Part shown: positions 25,610-34,242 of the stretch, piece by piece | Numbering within the stretch: position 1 is the first letter of the stretch | Layout: every line of letters starts with the position of its first letter | Assembly: GCF_017798205.1 (NCBI RefSeq) | Contig: NZ_CP060010.1 | Coordinates: 2,356,001-2,420,000 of the forward strand | Direction of reading: 5' to 3' | DNA: 64,000 bases | DNA from: Cognatishimia activa | Lineage (GTDB): Bacteria > Pseudomonadota > Alphaproteobacteria > Rhodobacterales > Rhodobacteraceae | The notes under the pieces: model-generated | Told to the model about the DNA's origin: nothing | Seen by the model: the letters and a program-made list of their open reading frames with translations, nothing else | The model's database searches: none | Made by a program: the position numbers and the translations under genes

Positions 25610-26739
25610 AGATCAAGAATATCACCACTCATCTGCTGAAAGAATGGCGCACTATGCTGTTCGTCGTCGTGGAAACCGATGACGGGACAATCGGTGTTGG
25701 AGAGAGCGGTTTGACCAGTCGCGAATATGCGGTCGCGGGCATGATTGATCATCTAAAGACCCTGCTGATCGGCGAGAATGCCTTTGACATCGAACACCAT
25801 TGGCAGACTATGTGGCGTTCGGGGTTTCATCCGGCAGGACAGGTGCTGTCCAGCGCGATTGCTGCCATCGATATTGCGCTGTGGGATATCAAAGGCAAGG
25901 CGCTTGGCGCGCCCGTATATGAGCTGCTGGGCGGACGGGCACGTCAGAAGGTTCTCAGTTATTGCCACCTGCGCGGCGCCACGCCCGAAGAGACATTGGC
26001 CTCGGCCAAAGAGCATGTCGCCATGGGCTGGAAAGCCCTTCGTTGGGAGCCGAGCTATGGCGAAGACATGATCATGCGCGGACGCTGGTCGATGGACAAA
26101 GCTATCGAGGAATTTCGTTTGCTGCGCAGTGAGTTGGGTCCTGAAATTGAACTTGCTTTTGACGCCCATACCAAATTTACACCCGCTGAGGCCGCTTATT
26201 TCTGCAATGCAATCGCCGATCAGCGGCCAATGTTTGTCGAAGATCCGCTACGCAGTGAATATACCGATGCCTACCGTTCTTTAAGGGGCAAGACGTCGGT
26301 GCCTTTGGCCGCAGGCGAGCAGTTTGCCTCGAAATGGCAATTTGTGCAGATGTTGCAGGACAACCTTATGGATTATTGCCGCGTGGATCTCTGCATTGCC
26401 GGAGGGATTACCGAAGGGCGCAAGATTGCGGCCATGTGCGAAGCGCATATGGTCGATCTTGCCGTCCACAATCCGATAGGCCCTGTGTCAACGGCAGCTT
26501 GTTTGCATCTGAATATGGCCAGCCCAAATGTCTTGGTGCAAGAACTGCCAAAGAGGCCGGGCGAGTGTTTGGATGATGTAATCGCGACGGATCAGACCTG
26601 GGAGGATGGCTGGTTGACCTGTTCCGGCAAGCCGGGTCTTGGGGTCGAGGTTGATATCGAGGCGCTTACAAAATACCCATTTGAACCAGAACATTTGCCA
26701 ATGCTGCGCCGAGAAGACGGCAGCTTCGCCAACTGGTAA
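25606..26739 (+). CDS. Enolase-superfamily sugar-acid dehydratase (mandelate racemase group)
   Basis: 377 residues; predicted to dehydrate a pentonate (or related aldonate) to the 2-keto-3-deoxy acid. The capping domain is followed by a TIM barrel with metal ligands in AFDAHTKF (Asp near residue 184), MFVEDPL (Glu near 211) and AAGEQF (Glu near 238). VHNPIGPVS near residue 287 carries the catalytic histidine, as in galactonate dehydratase DgoD. The classical Caulobacter Weimberg route uses an IlvD/EDD dehydratase instead, so this is an alternative enzyme for that step. Substrate is inferred from the neighbouring XylX-like and aldehyde dehydrogenase genes. Confidence 0.85.
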   Translation: MKIKNITTHLLKEWRTMLFVVVETDDGTIGVGESGLTSREYAVAGMIDHLKTLLIGENAFDIEHHWQTMWRSGFHPAGQVLSSAIAAIDIALWDIKGKALGAPVYELLGGRARQKVLSYCHLRGATPEETLASAKEHVAMGWKALRWEPSYGEDMIMRGRWSMDKAIEEFRLLRSELGPEIELAFDAHTKFTPAEAAYFCNAIADQRPMFVEDPLRSEYTDAYRSLRGKTSVPLAAGEQFASKWQFVQMLQDNLMDYCRVDLCIAGGITEGRKIAAMCEAHMVDLAVHNPIGPVSTAACLHLNMASPNVLVQELPKRPGECLDDVIATDQTWEDGWLTCSGKPGLGVEVDIEALTKYPFEPEHLPMLRREDGSFANW

Positions 26740-26762
26740 GCCAAACACTAAGTGGAACGACC

Positions 26763-28268
26763 ATGTTACAGAAAAAACATTTGATTGCTGGCGATTGGGT
26801 GGACGCAGAAGAGCGGTTTGAGAACCAACCTGTGTCCGGGAATGCGGACAGATTCGCGGCAGGCTCCCAGATGCATGTCGATCAAGCGGTAAGTGCGGCA
26901 GAAGATGCGTTTTGGAGTTTCGGCTATTCCACGCGAGACGCGCGCGCCGCCTTCTTGCGCAAAATCGCTGATGAAATCGAAGCTCGCGGTGCCGAGATCA
27001 CAGCGATGGGCGTCAAAGAAACAGGTCTGCCAGAGGCTCGTTTGGAAGGCGAACGCGGGCGCACGACGGGCCAGCTTCGTTATTTTGCCGATGCGATTGA
27101 GGCAGGCGATTATCTGGATCGCACCCATGACGTAGCCTTGCCGGATCGCGCGCCCTTGCCGCGCCCGGATTTGCGACTGATGCAACGTCCGATCGGGCCT
27201 GTTGCAGTCTTTGGAGCGTCCAACTTTCCATTGGCGTTTTCGACGGCCGGGGGTGACACGGCTGCGGCTTTGGCGGCTGGTTGCCCTGTGGTCGTGCGTG
27301 GTCATCATGCCCATCCCGGCGTGTCTGACCTTGTGGCTCAGGCCATCGATGCTGCGATCAAGGCTTGCGACATGCCCGCCGGTGTCTTCAGTCTGATCCA
27401 GGGTGGTCCGCTTGAGGTCGGAGCGGCTCTGGTGCAACATCCGCTGATCAAGGCGGTCGGATTTACCGGATCGCTCAAAGGTGGGCGTGCTTTGTTTGAC
27501 CTTTGCGCGACCCGCCCCGAACCGATCCCGTTCTTCGGAGAGCTCGGATCCGTGAACCCCATGTTCCTTCTGCCGGAGCTTCTGGCCAGCAAAGCCAAAG
27601 CCACAGCCGAGGGTTGGGCGGCATCGCTGACGATGGGGGCAGGGCAGTTCTGTACCAACCCGGGCGTTGTTGTGATGATTGCAAGCGAGGGCGCAGATGC
27701 GTTCTTGGATGCGGCACAAACGGCGTTGGGTGGGGTTGCGCCTCAGGTCATGCTGACGGATGGGATTGGCCAAGCCTATCAGGCCGGACAGGCGCGGATC
27801 TCGGACAAGCCGCAAGTCACCTCCTTGATTGCACCAGAGCTCGCGGCCCGCAGCGCAGCGCCGTCTCTTGCGCGCGTTTCGGCGTCGGATTGGTTGGCTG
27901 ACGATACGCTCGCTGACGAGGTCTTTGGACCCTTTGGGTTGGCCGTTATCTGCGAAAACGAAGAAGACATGCGGGCTGTGGCAAAATCCCTGCATGGCCA
28001 ACTGACCTGTACCCTGCATCTGGAAGCAGGCGATGAGGCGCTGGCCCAAAGCCTGATGCCGATTTTGGAACATAAAGCAGGCCGTGTCTTGGCCAACGGG
28101 TTCCCAACCGGCGTTGAAGTCTGTGATGCAATGATGCACGGGGGGCCTTATCCAGCGTCAACGACCTTTGGTGCAACATCTGTCGGCGCGATGTCGATCC
28201 GTCGTTTTCTAAAGGCGGTCAGCTATCAAAACCTGCCAGAGGCGCTTATTCCGCAGGACTTGCGTTGA
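26763..28268 (+). CDS. 2-oxoglutarate semialdehyde dehydrogenase (ALDH family)
   Basis: 501 residues; oxidises 2-oxoglutarate semialdehyde to 2-oxoglutarate, the last step of oxidative pentose breakdown. GASNFPLAFSTAGGDTAAAL near residue 145 and FTGSLKGG near residue 235 bind NAD(P). The catalytic Glu is in PFFGELGSVNPMF near residue 260 and the nucleophilic Cys in GAGQFCTNPG near residue 299. This is the KGSADH branch characterised by the GELGSxNP signature. It is the final gene of the plus-strand pentose operon, and its 3' end overlaps the convergent gntR gene by 23 bp. Confidence 0.9.
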   Translation: MLQKKHLIAGDWVDAEERFENQPVSGNADRFAAGSQMHVDQAVSAAEDAFWSFGYSTRDARAAFLRKIADEIEARGAEITAMGVKETGLPEARLEGERGRTTGQLRYFADAIEAGDYLDRTHDVALPDRAPLPRPDLRLMQRPIGPVAVFGASNFPLAFSTAGGDTAAALAAGCPVVVRGHHAHPGVSDLVAQAIDAAIKACDMPAGVFSLIQGGPLEVGAALVQHPLIKAVGFTGSLKGGRALFDLCATRPEPIPFFGELGSVNPMFLLPELLASKAKATAEGWAASLTMGAGQFCTNPGVVVMIASEGADAFLDAAQTALGGVAPQVMLTDGIGQAYQAGQARISDKPQVTSLIAPELAARSAAPSLARVSASDWLADDTLADEVFGPFGLAVICENEEDMRAVAKSLHGQLTCTLHLEAGDEALAQSLMPILEHKAGRVLANGFPTGVEVCDAMMHGGPYPASTTFGATSVGAMSIRRFLKAVSYQNLPEALIPQDLR

Positions 28269-29007
28269 TAATCTTTTCAGCCGTGTCGCTGTTTTCAGTC
28301 AGCATTTGATACATCAGCCGCCGCGCCTCGATCGGGTTCGCGGCGGCAATTGCCTGCGCCACGTCGATATGGGCCTGACTGTTCACTTGCACTTCGGGCA
28401 CCACTTCGGCGCCGGTGGAATAGCTAAATTGCAACAAGGCCCGAATAAGGCCGCGCAGTTGCGCCAGGATCAGGTTGCCTGTGGCCTCAAGGATCGTTGC
28501 GTGAAACGTATAGTCCGCGGCGAGCATGCCATCCATGCCGTAGGGCTCGGGATTTATGTGCTGAGCCGCCTTTAGGATCTTTTCCCGCTGTTCAGGCGTG
28601 CCATTTTCGGCGGCCAGTTTTGCAGCCTCAGGTTCGACCATCAGGCGCATCTGCGTGCTGGCGGCATAAATCCGCGTCGCTGCAGGGCTGGTTGGATCGT
28701 GCCAGACAATGACATCGGGGTCCAAAAGGTTCCAGGATTCAAATGGCAACACCCGCGTTCCGTACCGGCGAGCTGTCCGCAACATGCCTTTGCCAGACAA
28801 AACCTTCGTCGCTTCGCGTACGACAGTTCGGGACACACCTAACATGTCACAAAGTTCCGCCTCGACGGGGATGGTCACCCCTTCCGCGAACTCTCCACGT
28901 GCAATCATTCGACCCAATTTATCGACCGCCGTTTTCACAGAGCCTGTAGGCAGTTCGTTTAGAAAGAAATCGGGCAGCTCAAAAGGCGAAGACGCTGATT
29001 TTTTCAT
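28246..29007 (-). CDS. GntR-family regulator, FadR subfamily
   Basis: 253 residues. The N-terminal winged helix reads VTIPVEAELCDMLGVSRTVVREATKVLSGKGML near residues 43-76 and the all-helical FCD ligand domain follows. Metal-ligand positions are visible in DYTFHATILE and SQAHIDVAQAI. It very probably represses the pentose operons and responds to a sugar acid or keto acid, as is usual for this subfamily. It converges on the aldehyde dehydrogenase gene. A palindrome overlaps its start codon, suggesting autoregulation. Confidence 0.88.
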   Translation of the reverse strand: MKKSASSPFELPDFFLNELPTGSVKTAVDKLGRMIARGEFAEGVTIPVEAELCDMLGVSRTVVREATKVLSGKGMLRTARRYGTRVLPFESWNLLDPDVIVWHDPTSPAATRIYAASTQMRLMVEPEAAKLAAENGTPEQREKILKAAQHINPEPYGMDGMLAADYTFHATILEATGNLILAQLRGLIRALLQFSYSTGAEVVPEVQVNSQAHIDVAQAIAAANPIEARRLMYQMLTENSDTAEKIINASPAE

Positions 29008-29032
29008 AATATCCCCTCTGCCAAGATATTAT
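29006..29032. promoter_or_regulatory. Candidate GntR autoregulatory operator
   Basis: Perfect inverted repeat ATAATATC - 11 nt - GATATTAT. The left arm includes the minus-strand start codon of gntR (29005-29007), so binding would block its own expression. No clear second copy was found by eye in the 18279-19037 divergent spacer, although GATATC occurs at 18534-18539. Confidence 0.5.
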
Positions 29033-29248
29033 CTAAGCGCATCTCAATAACCAAGACGAAACGGTTAACTTATTCACCAGAACGGAGAAAAATGTGCGAT
29101 TTGTTCAACTTTCTTTCATTCCGTTGTGTAAAATGAGAGAACTGATCTTTCTATTTGAGAGGGGCTAGTGGTTTGCAATAACAGTCGAAATCAGATGCAT
29201 TGCTCCTTTGTTAAGAAACTTGCATATCTGTGAGCGGATGGACGCAAG

Positions 29249-30001
29249 ATGCAGATTGATTGGACACCTCTCAGAGACGAACTCTCCAAGTGGCACCAAA
29301 AGGGGCTGACCTTGCCGCTTTGGTGGCGCGATGATGATGCAGAAACCGATGGGCCTGCTTTGGATCGGCTGATTTCTCTCTCGAAGGAAGTGGGAGTGCC
29401 AGTGCACCTTGCCGTGATCCCGCGCAAAGCGACACCGCAACTGGCGGCGCGTTTGGCCAACGAGTCGCATATCGTTCCCATCGTCCACGGTTGGGCCCAT
29501 CGAAATCACGCGCGCGGTCTTGGGGATCGCTCGGAGTTTACAGATGCCCGCCCGCCCCAGGCAAATCGCGACGACGCCGAAGCCGCGCTCCGGGCGATGC
29601 GAAGGTTGATGCCCGAACGCCTTCTTCCGGTCTTTGTGCCACCCTGGAACCACATCGATCCGGGGGCCGCGAAAGAGCTGGCAAGTTTGGGTTACAAAGT
29701 TCTCTCGACCTGTGACGCCCGTCACACGGCAGAACCTTTTGAGGGCTTGTTGCAAATCAATACCCATCTTGATCCGATTGCCTGGCGAGACGGAGAAGGG
29801 CTACATGACACGACCTATCTGGTCGGCAATTTGGTCACTACTCTCAAGCGGCGACGGCAAGGCAAGGACGACAACCAAGAGCCGTTCGGGCTGTTGACGC
29901 ATCATCTGGCGATGCAGGATGACGTTTGGGAGTTCACCGCGCAATTCTGGTCCGAGATTCTCTCTGCTCCGCACGAAATTGCGACGATCGCGCCGCAATA
30001 G
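29249..30001 (+). CDS. Polysaccharide deacetylase (NodB-like) family protein
   Basis: 250 residues with a NodB-like barrel: metal and base aspartates in LWWRDDDA near residue 26, the HxxxH pair in IVHGWAHRNHARG near residue 79, FVPPWNHIDP near residue 132 and the final LLTHHLAMQDD near residue 213. No signal peptide or membrane anchor is seen, so it appears cytoplasmic, unlike most cell-wall deacetylases. The acetylated substrate is unknown. It has its own 240-bp upstream region and stands between the gntR gene and the phosphonate genes with no obvious link to either. Confidence 0.8.
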   Translation: MQIDWTPLRDELSKWHQKGLTLPLWWRDDDAETDGPALDRLISLSKEVGVPVHLAVIPRKATPQLAARLANESHIVPIVHGWAHRNHARGLGDRSEFTDARPPQANRDDAEAALRAMRRLMPERLLPVFVPPWNHIDPGAAKELASLGYKVLSTCDARHTAEPFEGLLQINTHLDPIAWRDGEGLHDTTYLVGNLVTTLKRRRQGKDDNQEPFGLLTHHLAMQDDVWEFTAQFWSEILSAPHEIATIAPQ

Positions 30002-30148
30002 ACAAATTTTGACGTCGTTAGACTAATTCGGCCTCAGCGCTGTTTCTGTTACCAAAGCTTTGCATTGCCGACATCTAAGCGCCACAGAAGCGTTAATTTA
30101 ACTTCAACTGCGCTTCTTAGGGTTCCTCCGGAATATCGGGGGAATGCC

Positions 30149-30961
30149 ATGCTAAGCGTTCAAGGCCTTACCAAACGGTTTGGTGATAAGACAGCGGTCG
30201 ATAAGGCCAGCTTTACTGTAGAAAAGCCCGCCATGATCGGAATCATCGGTCGTTCAGGCGCTGGTAAGTCCACTTTGCTGCGGATGATGAACCGGCTCGC
30301 AGATGTGAGCGAAGGGTCGATGGTCTATAACGACGTCGAGATCTCGTCCTTGCGCGGTGCTGACAAACGCGAATGGCAATCCCGTTGCGCGATGATCTTC
30401 CAACAGTTCAATCTGGTGCCGCGTATGGATGTGGTGTCCAACGTGCTGCACGGAACGCTCAATCGCCGCTCGACGCTGGCGTCGATGTTCAACCTCTATC
30501 CGCAGGCGGATATCCACAAAGCCATTGAAATCCTTGATCGTTTGGGCATTGCCGAGCAGGCGGCCAAACGCGCCGAAGCCCTGTCTGGCGGCCAACAGCA
30601 ACGTGTCGCCATTGCACGTGCGCTGATGCAGGACCCGCAGATCATTCTGGCGGACGAACCGATTGCGTCACTTGACCCAATGAACGCACAAATCGTGATG
30701 GAGGCCCTGCGCCGCATTCACGAAGAAGACGGCCGCATGGTCATCTGCAACCTGCACACGCTGGATACGGCGCGTCGTTATTGCGACCGGGTGATCGGCA
30801 TGCGCGACGGGCGTATCGTGTTTGACGGCACGCCTGCGCAGCTGACCACAGGTGTGGCTCGCGACATTTATGGCGCTGGCGATGACTTTTCTGAAGCCGC
30901 CACAAGCACCGAAATCGAGACTTTGGATCGGTCGGACTCTGCACGCGCAGTTCCGGCCTAA
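30149..30961 (+). CDS. phnC: Phosphonate ABC transporter ATP-binding protein
   Basis: 270 residues from ATG 30149 ([20 protein letters not shown]). Walker [10 protein letters not shown] near residue 34, Q-loop [13 protein letters not shown] near residue 83, signature [15 protein letters not shown] near residue 149, Walker [13 protein letters not shown] and a switch His in NLHTLD are all present. PhnC powers uptake of phosphonates by PhnCDE in the inner membrane. It is the first gene of phnC-phnD-phnE1-phnE2 plus an acetyltransferase. A longer frame to 30065 has no ribosome-binding site. Confidence 0.95.
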   Translation: MLSVQGLTKRFGDKTAVDKASFTVEKPAMIGIIGRSGAGKSTLLRMMNRLADVSEGSMVYNDVEISSLRGADKREWQSRCAMIFQQFNLVPRMDVVSNVLHGTLNRRSTLASMFNLYPQADIHKAIEILDRLGIAEQAAKRAEALSGGQQQRVAIARALMQDPQIILADEPIASLDPMNAQIVMEALRRIHEEDGRMVICNLHTLDTARRYCDRVIGMRDGRIVFDGTPAQLTTGVARDIYGAGDDFSEAATSTEIETLDRSDSARAVPA

Positions 30962-31019
30962 TTTTTCGACCCGTGGCCTTGGGGGACGCGGGCGGACACT
31001 TCATCACTAGGAGAAAGAG

Positions 31020-31925
31020 ATGAAAAACGTAGTAGCACTGGCTCTGGCCACCACCATGCTGTCTGGCGCGGTTTCCGCAGAAGGCATCAAAGAATTCCGC
31101 ATCGGCATCCTGGGCGGCGAGAACGCGCAAGACCGTCTGAACTCTTACGAGTGCCTGCGCTCTTACACCGAAGACGCGCTGGGCGTTGAAACCAAGCTGT
31201 TCGCGCCTGCGGACTATGCGGGTGTTATCCAGGGCCTCGTTGGCGGCACGCTGGACTTTGCATGGCTGGGCGCGTCCTCTTACGCGGCGACCTACCTGCA
31301 AGACGCAGACGCGGTTGAGCCAGTTCTGATCAAAGTGAACGTGGATGGCTCCATCGGCTATCACTCCATCGGTTTTGCCCGCAAAGACAGCGGTATCGCG
31401 TCTCTGGACGACATGCAGGGCAAAGTCTTTGGCTTTGGTGACCCGAACTCCACCTCTGGCTACCTGATCCCATCCATCGAGATCCCTCAGTACAAAGACG
31501 GCATCACCATGGAATCCGGCGCATACTTCGGCGAAGTTAAATTCACCGGCGGCCACGAGCAGACCATCGTTGCAGTCAACAACGGCGACATCAACGGCGG
31601 CGTGACCTGGGCAGACGGCCAAGGCGACTGGGAAGACGGCTACAACTCTGGCGCGCTGCGCAAAGCGGTTGACGCGGGCCTCGTAGACATGAACGACCTG
31701 GTACAAATCTGGAAATCCAAGCCGATCCCAGAAGGCCCAATCGTTCTGCGCAAGAGCCTGCCAGCGGACGTCAAAGCAACCATGACCAAGCTGGTTGACG
31801 ACATGTTCGAAAACGACGCGGCATGTGCCTACAACATCGCAGCGGGCGACACTCTGGGCTTCCAGCCAGTGACCCACGAAACTTACGTCTCCATCATCGA
31901 AGCACGTAAGCTGAAATCCAAATAA
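31020..31925 (+). CDS. phnD: Phosphonate-binding periplasmic protein
   Basis: 301 residues with a Sec signal peptide (MKNVVALALATTMLSGAVSA). Typical PhnD features are FRIGILGGENAQDRL after cleavage, DYAGVIQGLVGGTLDFAWLGASSY near residue 62 and GFGDPNSTSGYLIPS near residue 138, which hold phosphonate-binding Ser and Thr residues. It captures phosphonates such as 2-aminoethylphosphonate for PhnCE. Its codon use is more strongly biased than its neighbours, fitting high expression, and a terminator-like hairpin follows. Confidence 0.95.
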   Translation: MKNVVALALATTMLSGAVSAEGIKEFRIGILGGENAQDRLNSYECLRSYTEDALGVETKLFAPADYAGVIQGLVGGTLDFAWLGASSYAATYLQDADAVEPVLIKVNVDGSIGYHSIGFARKDSGIASLDDMQGKVFGFGDPNSTSGYLIPSIEIPQYKDGITMESGAYFGEVKFTGGHEQTIVAVNNGDINGGVTWADGQGDWEDGYNSGALRKAVDAGLVDMNDLVQIWKSKPIPEGPIVLRKSLPADVKATMTKLVDDMFENDAACAYNIAAGDTLGFQPVTHETYVSIIEARKLKSK

Positions 31926-31941
31926 GCCACACAGGCTTGCG

Positions 31942-31969
31942 GCGGGTCCCTCATCGGGGCCCGCTTTTT
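31942..31969 (+). terminator. Intrinsic terminator between phnD and phnE1
   Basis: Stem GCGGGTCCC / GGGGCCCGC (31942-31964, one G-U pair) followed by TTTTT. As phnE1 begins only 79 bp later with no separate operon boundary, this probably gives partial termination, so that the binding protein is made in excess of the permeases. Confidence 0.85.
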
Positions 31970-32047
31970 CATGACATTTCAAGCGTTTCGGAGTGAGGCT
32001 TCGCGCAAGCCCCAGTCCACAACGCTTTGAGGATAAGGCACGTCACC

Positions 32048-32926
32048 ATGACAGAGGCTGCAGTAAGCCCCCCGCGGATCACCATGATCCAAGACGCCTA
32101 TATGGCGCAGACCCAGAAAAAGAGACGTTACGGCTTTCTGACCCTAGTGATCTTTATCTTTGTGATGGTGGCGGGGTTTAACACCGCTGCCTCGCGCAAT
32201 GGCGGTTCCTTCTGGGGCGGGATCGACAATTTCTTTGACTATCCTGCCGAAGTGGTCAGCGAAGCGGTCGAGAAATCCTCAGAGCTGCCCGCGCATTTCG
32301 TGACCTACTTCCCAGCGCTGGTCGAAACGGTCAATATCGCCGCGGTCTCCACCTTGATCGGAGCGCTGCTTGCGATCGTGCTGTCGCTCTTGTCCACGCG
32401 TGGTTTGGCGCGGTTTCCACGCATGATCCCGGTGTTTCGCCGCGCCATGGATATCATGCGCGCTGTACCGGAAATCGTCATCGCGCTTGTGTTGATCTTT
32501 ATCCTCGGCGGCGGGCCAGTGCCTGCGATGATCGCGATTGCGTTCCACACCGCTGGCGCGCTGGGCAAACTCTTCTCCGAGGTCAATGAAAACGCCGATC
32601 TCAAGCCGGTGGACGGCCTCGCCTCGGTTGGTGCCACCTGGAGCCAGAAGATGCTACTTGGGGTCGTGCCTCAGGTTGCACCGAACTGGCTGAGCTATGC
32701 GCTTTTGCGGTTTGAAATCAACATTCGCGCCTCGGCGATTCTGGGTTTTGTGGGCGCAGGCGGCCTTGGCTATGAACTCAAGAACGCGATCTCTTGGGGG
32801 CAGGGGCGCTTTGATGAAGCAGGGGCGATGTTCATCCTGCTCTTCCTGACGATCATGTTTTTCGACCAAATCTCAAGCTATTACCGCGACCGTCTGGTGC
32901 ACGGTTCAGGCGAAGGGGCGCACTGA
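32048..32926 (+). CDS. phnE: Phosphonate ABC transporter permease 1
   Basis: 292 residues from ATG 32048 (MTEAAVSPPRITM). It has a first helix at GFLTLVIFIFVMVAGF, then the BPD_transp_1 domain with five further helices and the segment LKPVDGLASVGATWSQKMLLGVVPQVAPNW near residue 190 as the ATPase-contact loop. Inner-membrane channel subunit of PhnCDE. Its TGA overlaps the start of the second permease by one base. Confidence 0.93.
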   Translation: MTEAAVSPPRITMIQDAYMAQTQKKRRYGFLTLVIFIFVMVAGFNTAASRNGGSFWGGIDNFFDYPAEVVSEAVEKSSELPAHFVTYFPALVETVNIAAVSTLIGALLAIVLSLLSTRGLARFPRMIPVFRRAMDIMRAVPEIVIALVLIFILGGGPVPAMIAIAFHTAGALGKLFSEVNENADLKPVDGLASVGATWSQKMLLGVVPQVAPNWLSYALLRFEINIRASAILGFVGAGGLGYELKNAISWGQGRFDEAGAMFILLFLTIMFFDQISSYYRDRLVHGSGEGAH

Positions 32927-34242
32927 TGGCCACTCTTGACGCAAATGCTGGGCTGCGACTGCAAGCCGACCGGATTTTTCTACGCAAACGCCTGGTGGCC
33001 TTTAGCGTTCCGGCTCTGATCCTGGCCTATCTTATCTATGTCTTCTTTGCCTTTAACATCCCTGATGTGATCGAAAAGGCCAATGGCGACAATGCGCGTG
33101 CGCTGGTGGCTGACACCTACAGCCACAAGGTCCACGTCACCCGCGACAACCGGAATGCGGCGGTTACTGTGGCTATCGAAGGCGAAAAGAAAGGCCGCTA
33201 TCCCGAAGGCACGTCGCCAGAGTGGGTGACCCTTGGCGACACGACGGTGATCGATCTGGGCGAGGGTCATATCGTGACTTTTGGCCCCGAGACAATCACC
33301 TACGACGTCCCCGGCTATGGCATGATCAAAGCCACGCCGACCCGTGCGCAGGGTGTGATCCAGGAGTACCCAACGGATGAGATCCCCGCGTGGGTCAACG
33401 CCTCAAAGAACCGTATGGCGGTCACAACAGAGGCCGGTCGACTGACTGTCACCCGCAACCGTTCTGAGGTGTTCCGTTATTTCGGCGGCTGGGAGCTCTT
33501 CTTCTTTACGCTCGACAGCCCCTATCACGGTTTGTCATTTGGCGAGGTAATTTCTCGCGCCATCACGGGCGAAGTAGGGGCCATCGCAAGTGACTTCTGG
33601 AACAACGCCATGTGGCGTCACGGCGACGTGGCCTGGGCGATTGGCGAGACCATTCTGATGGCTTTCCTGGGCACTTTCGGGGCTGCTGTCGTGGCTTTGC
33701 CACTTTCGTTCTTGGCGGCCAAGAATTTCACGCCGCTGCTCACCGTTCGCTTTGCCATGCGCCGTTTCTTTGACTTTGTGCGTGGCGTGGATGGGCTTGT
33801 CTGGACCATCATTTTAACGCGTGCCTTTGGGCTTGGACCTTTGACAGGCGCGTTGGCTATTCTGATCACGGACACCGGATCCTTTGGTAAGATGTTCTCC
33901 GAAACCCTTGAGAATGTAGATAAAAAGCAAATCGAAGGTATCCGCTCCACTGGCGCGAAACCGCTGCAAAGATACCGTTTCGGAGTGATCCCACAGATCA
34001 CGCCAATCCTTCTTAGTCAGGTGCTCTACTATCTGGAATCCAACACCCGTTCGGCAACCGTCATCGGAGCGATCACCGGCGGTGGCATCGGCCTCTTGCT
34101 GACCCAGGCCATCATCACCCAGAAGGATTGGGAAGAAGTCACTTACTACATCGTCCTCGTCGTGCTTATGGTGATGTTCATGGATTGGGTCTCGGGCTGG
34201 CTGCGTGGCCGCCTGATCGGCACAGCAGAGGACAAACATTGA
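32926..34242 (+). CDS. phnE: Phosphonate ABC transporter permease 2, with large periplasmic insert
   Basis: 438 residues, about 150 more than phnE1. The C-terminal half is a normal PhnE permease with the loop KKQIEGIRSTGAKPLQRYRFG near residue 328. The first helix (residues 23-44) is followed by about 140 residues of soluble, beta-rich sequence (roughly 50-190) that should lie in the periplasm before the next helix. The two permeases probably form a heterodimer. Its TGA overlaps the next ATG by one base. The insert has no family I can name and may help dock PhnD. Confidence 0.92.
   Translation: MATLDANAGLRLQADRIFLRKRLVAFSVPALILAYLIYVFFAFNIPDVIEKANGDNARALVADTYSHKVHVTRDNRNAAVTVAIEGEKKGRYPEGTSPEWVTLGDTTVIDLGEGHIVTFGPETITYDVPGYGMIKATPTRAQGVIQEYPTDEIPAWVNASKNRMAVTTEAGRLTVTRNRSEVFRYFGGWELFFFTLDSPYHGLSFGEVISRAITGEVGAIASDFWNNAMWRHGDVAWAIGETILMAFLGTFGAAVVALPLSFLAAKNFTPLLTVRFAMRRFFDFVRGVDGLVWTIILTRAFGLGPLTGALAILITDTGSFGKMFSETLENVDKKQIEGIRSTGAKPLQRYRFGVIPQITPILLSQVLYYLESNTRSATVIGAITGGGIGLLLTQAIITQKDWEEVTYYIVLVVLMVMFMDWVSGWLRGRLIGTAEDKH

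Noticed and set aside
30741-31982. 413-codon minus-strand frame across phnC and phnD
   Set aside because: Antisense shadow of two clear phosphonate transport genes.
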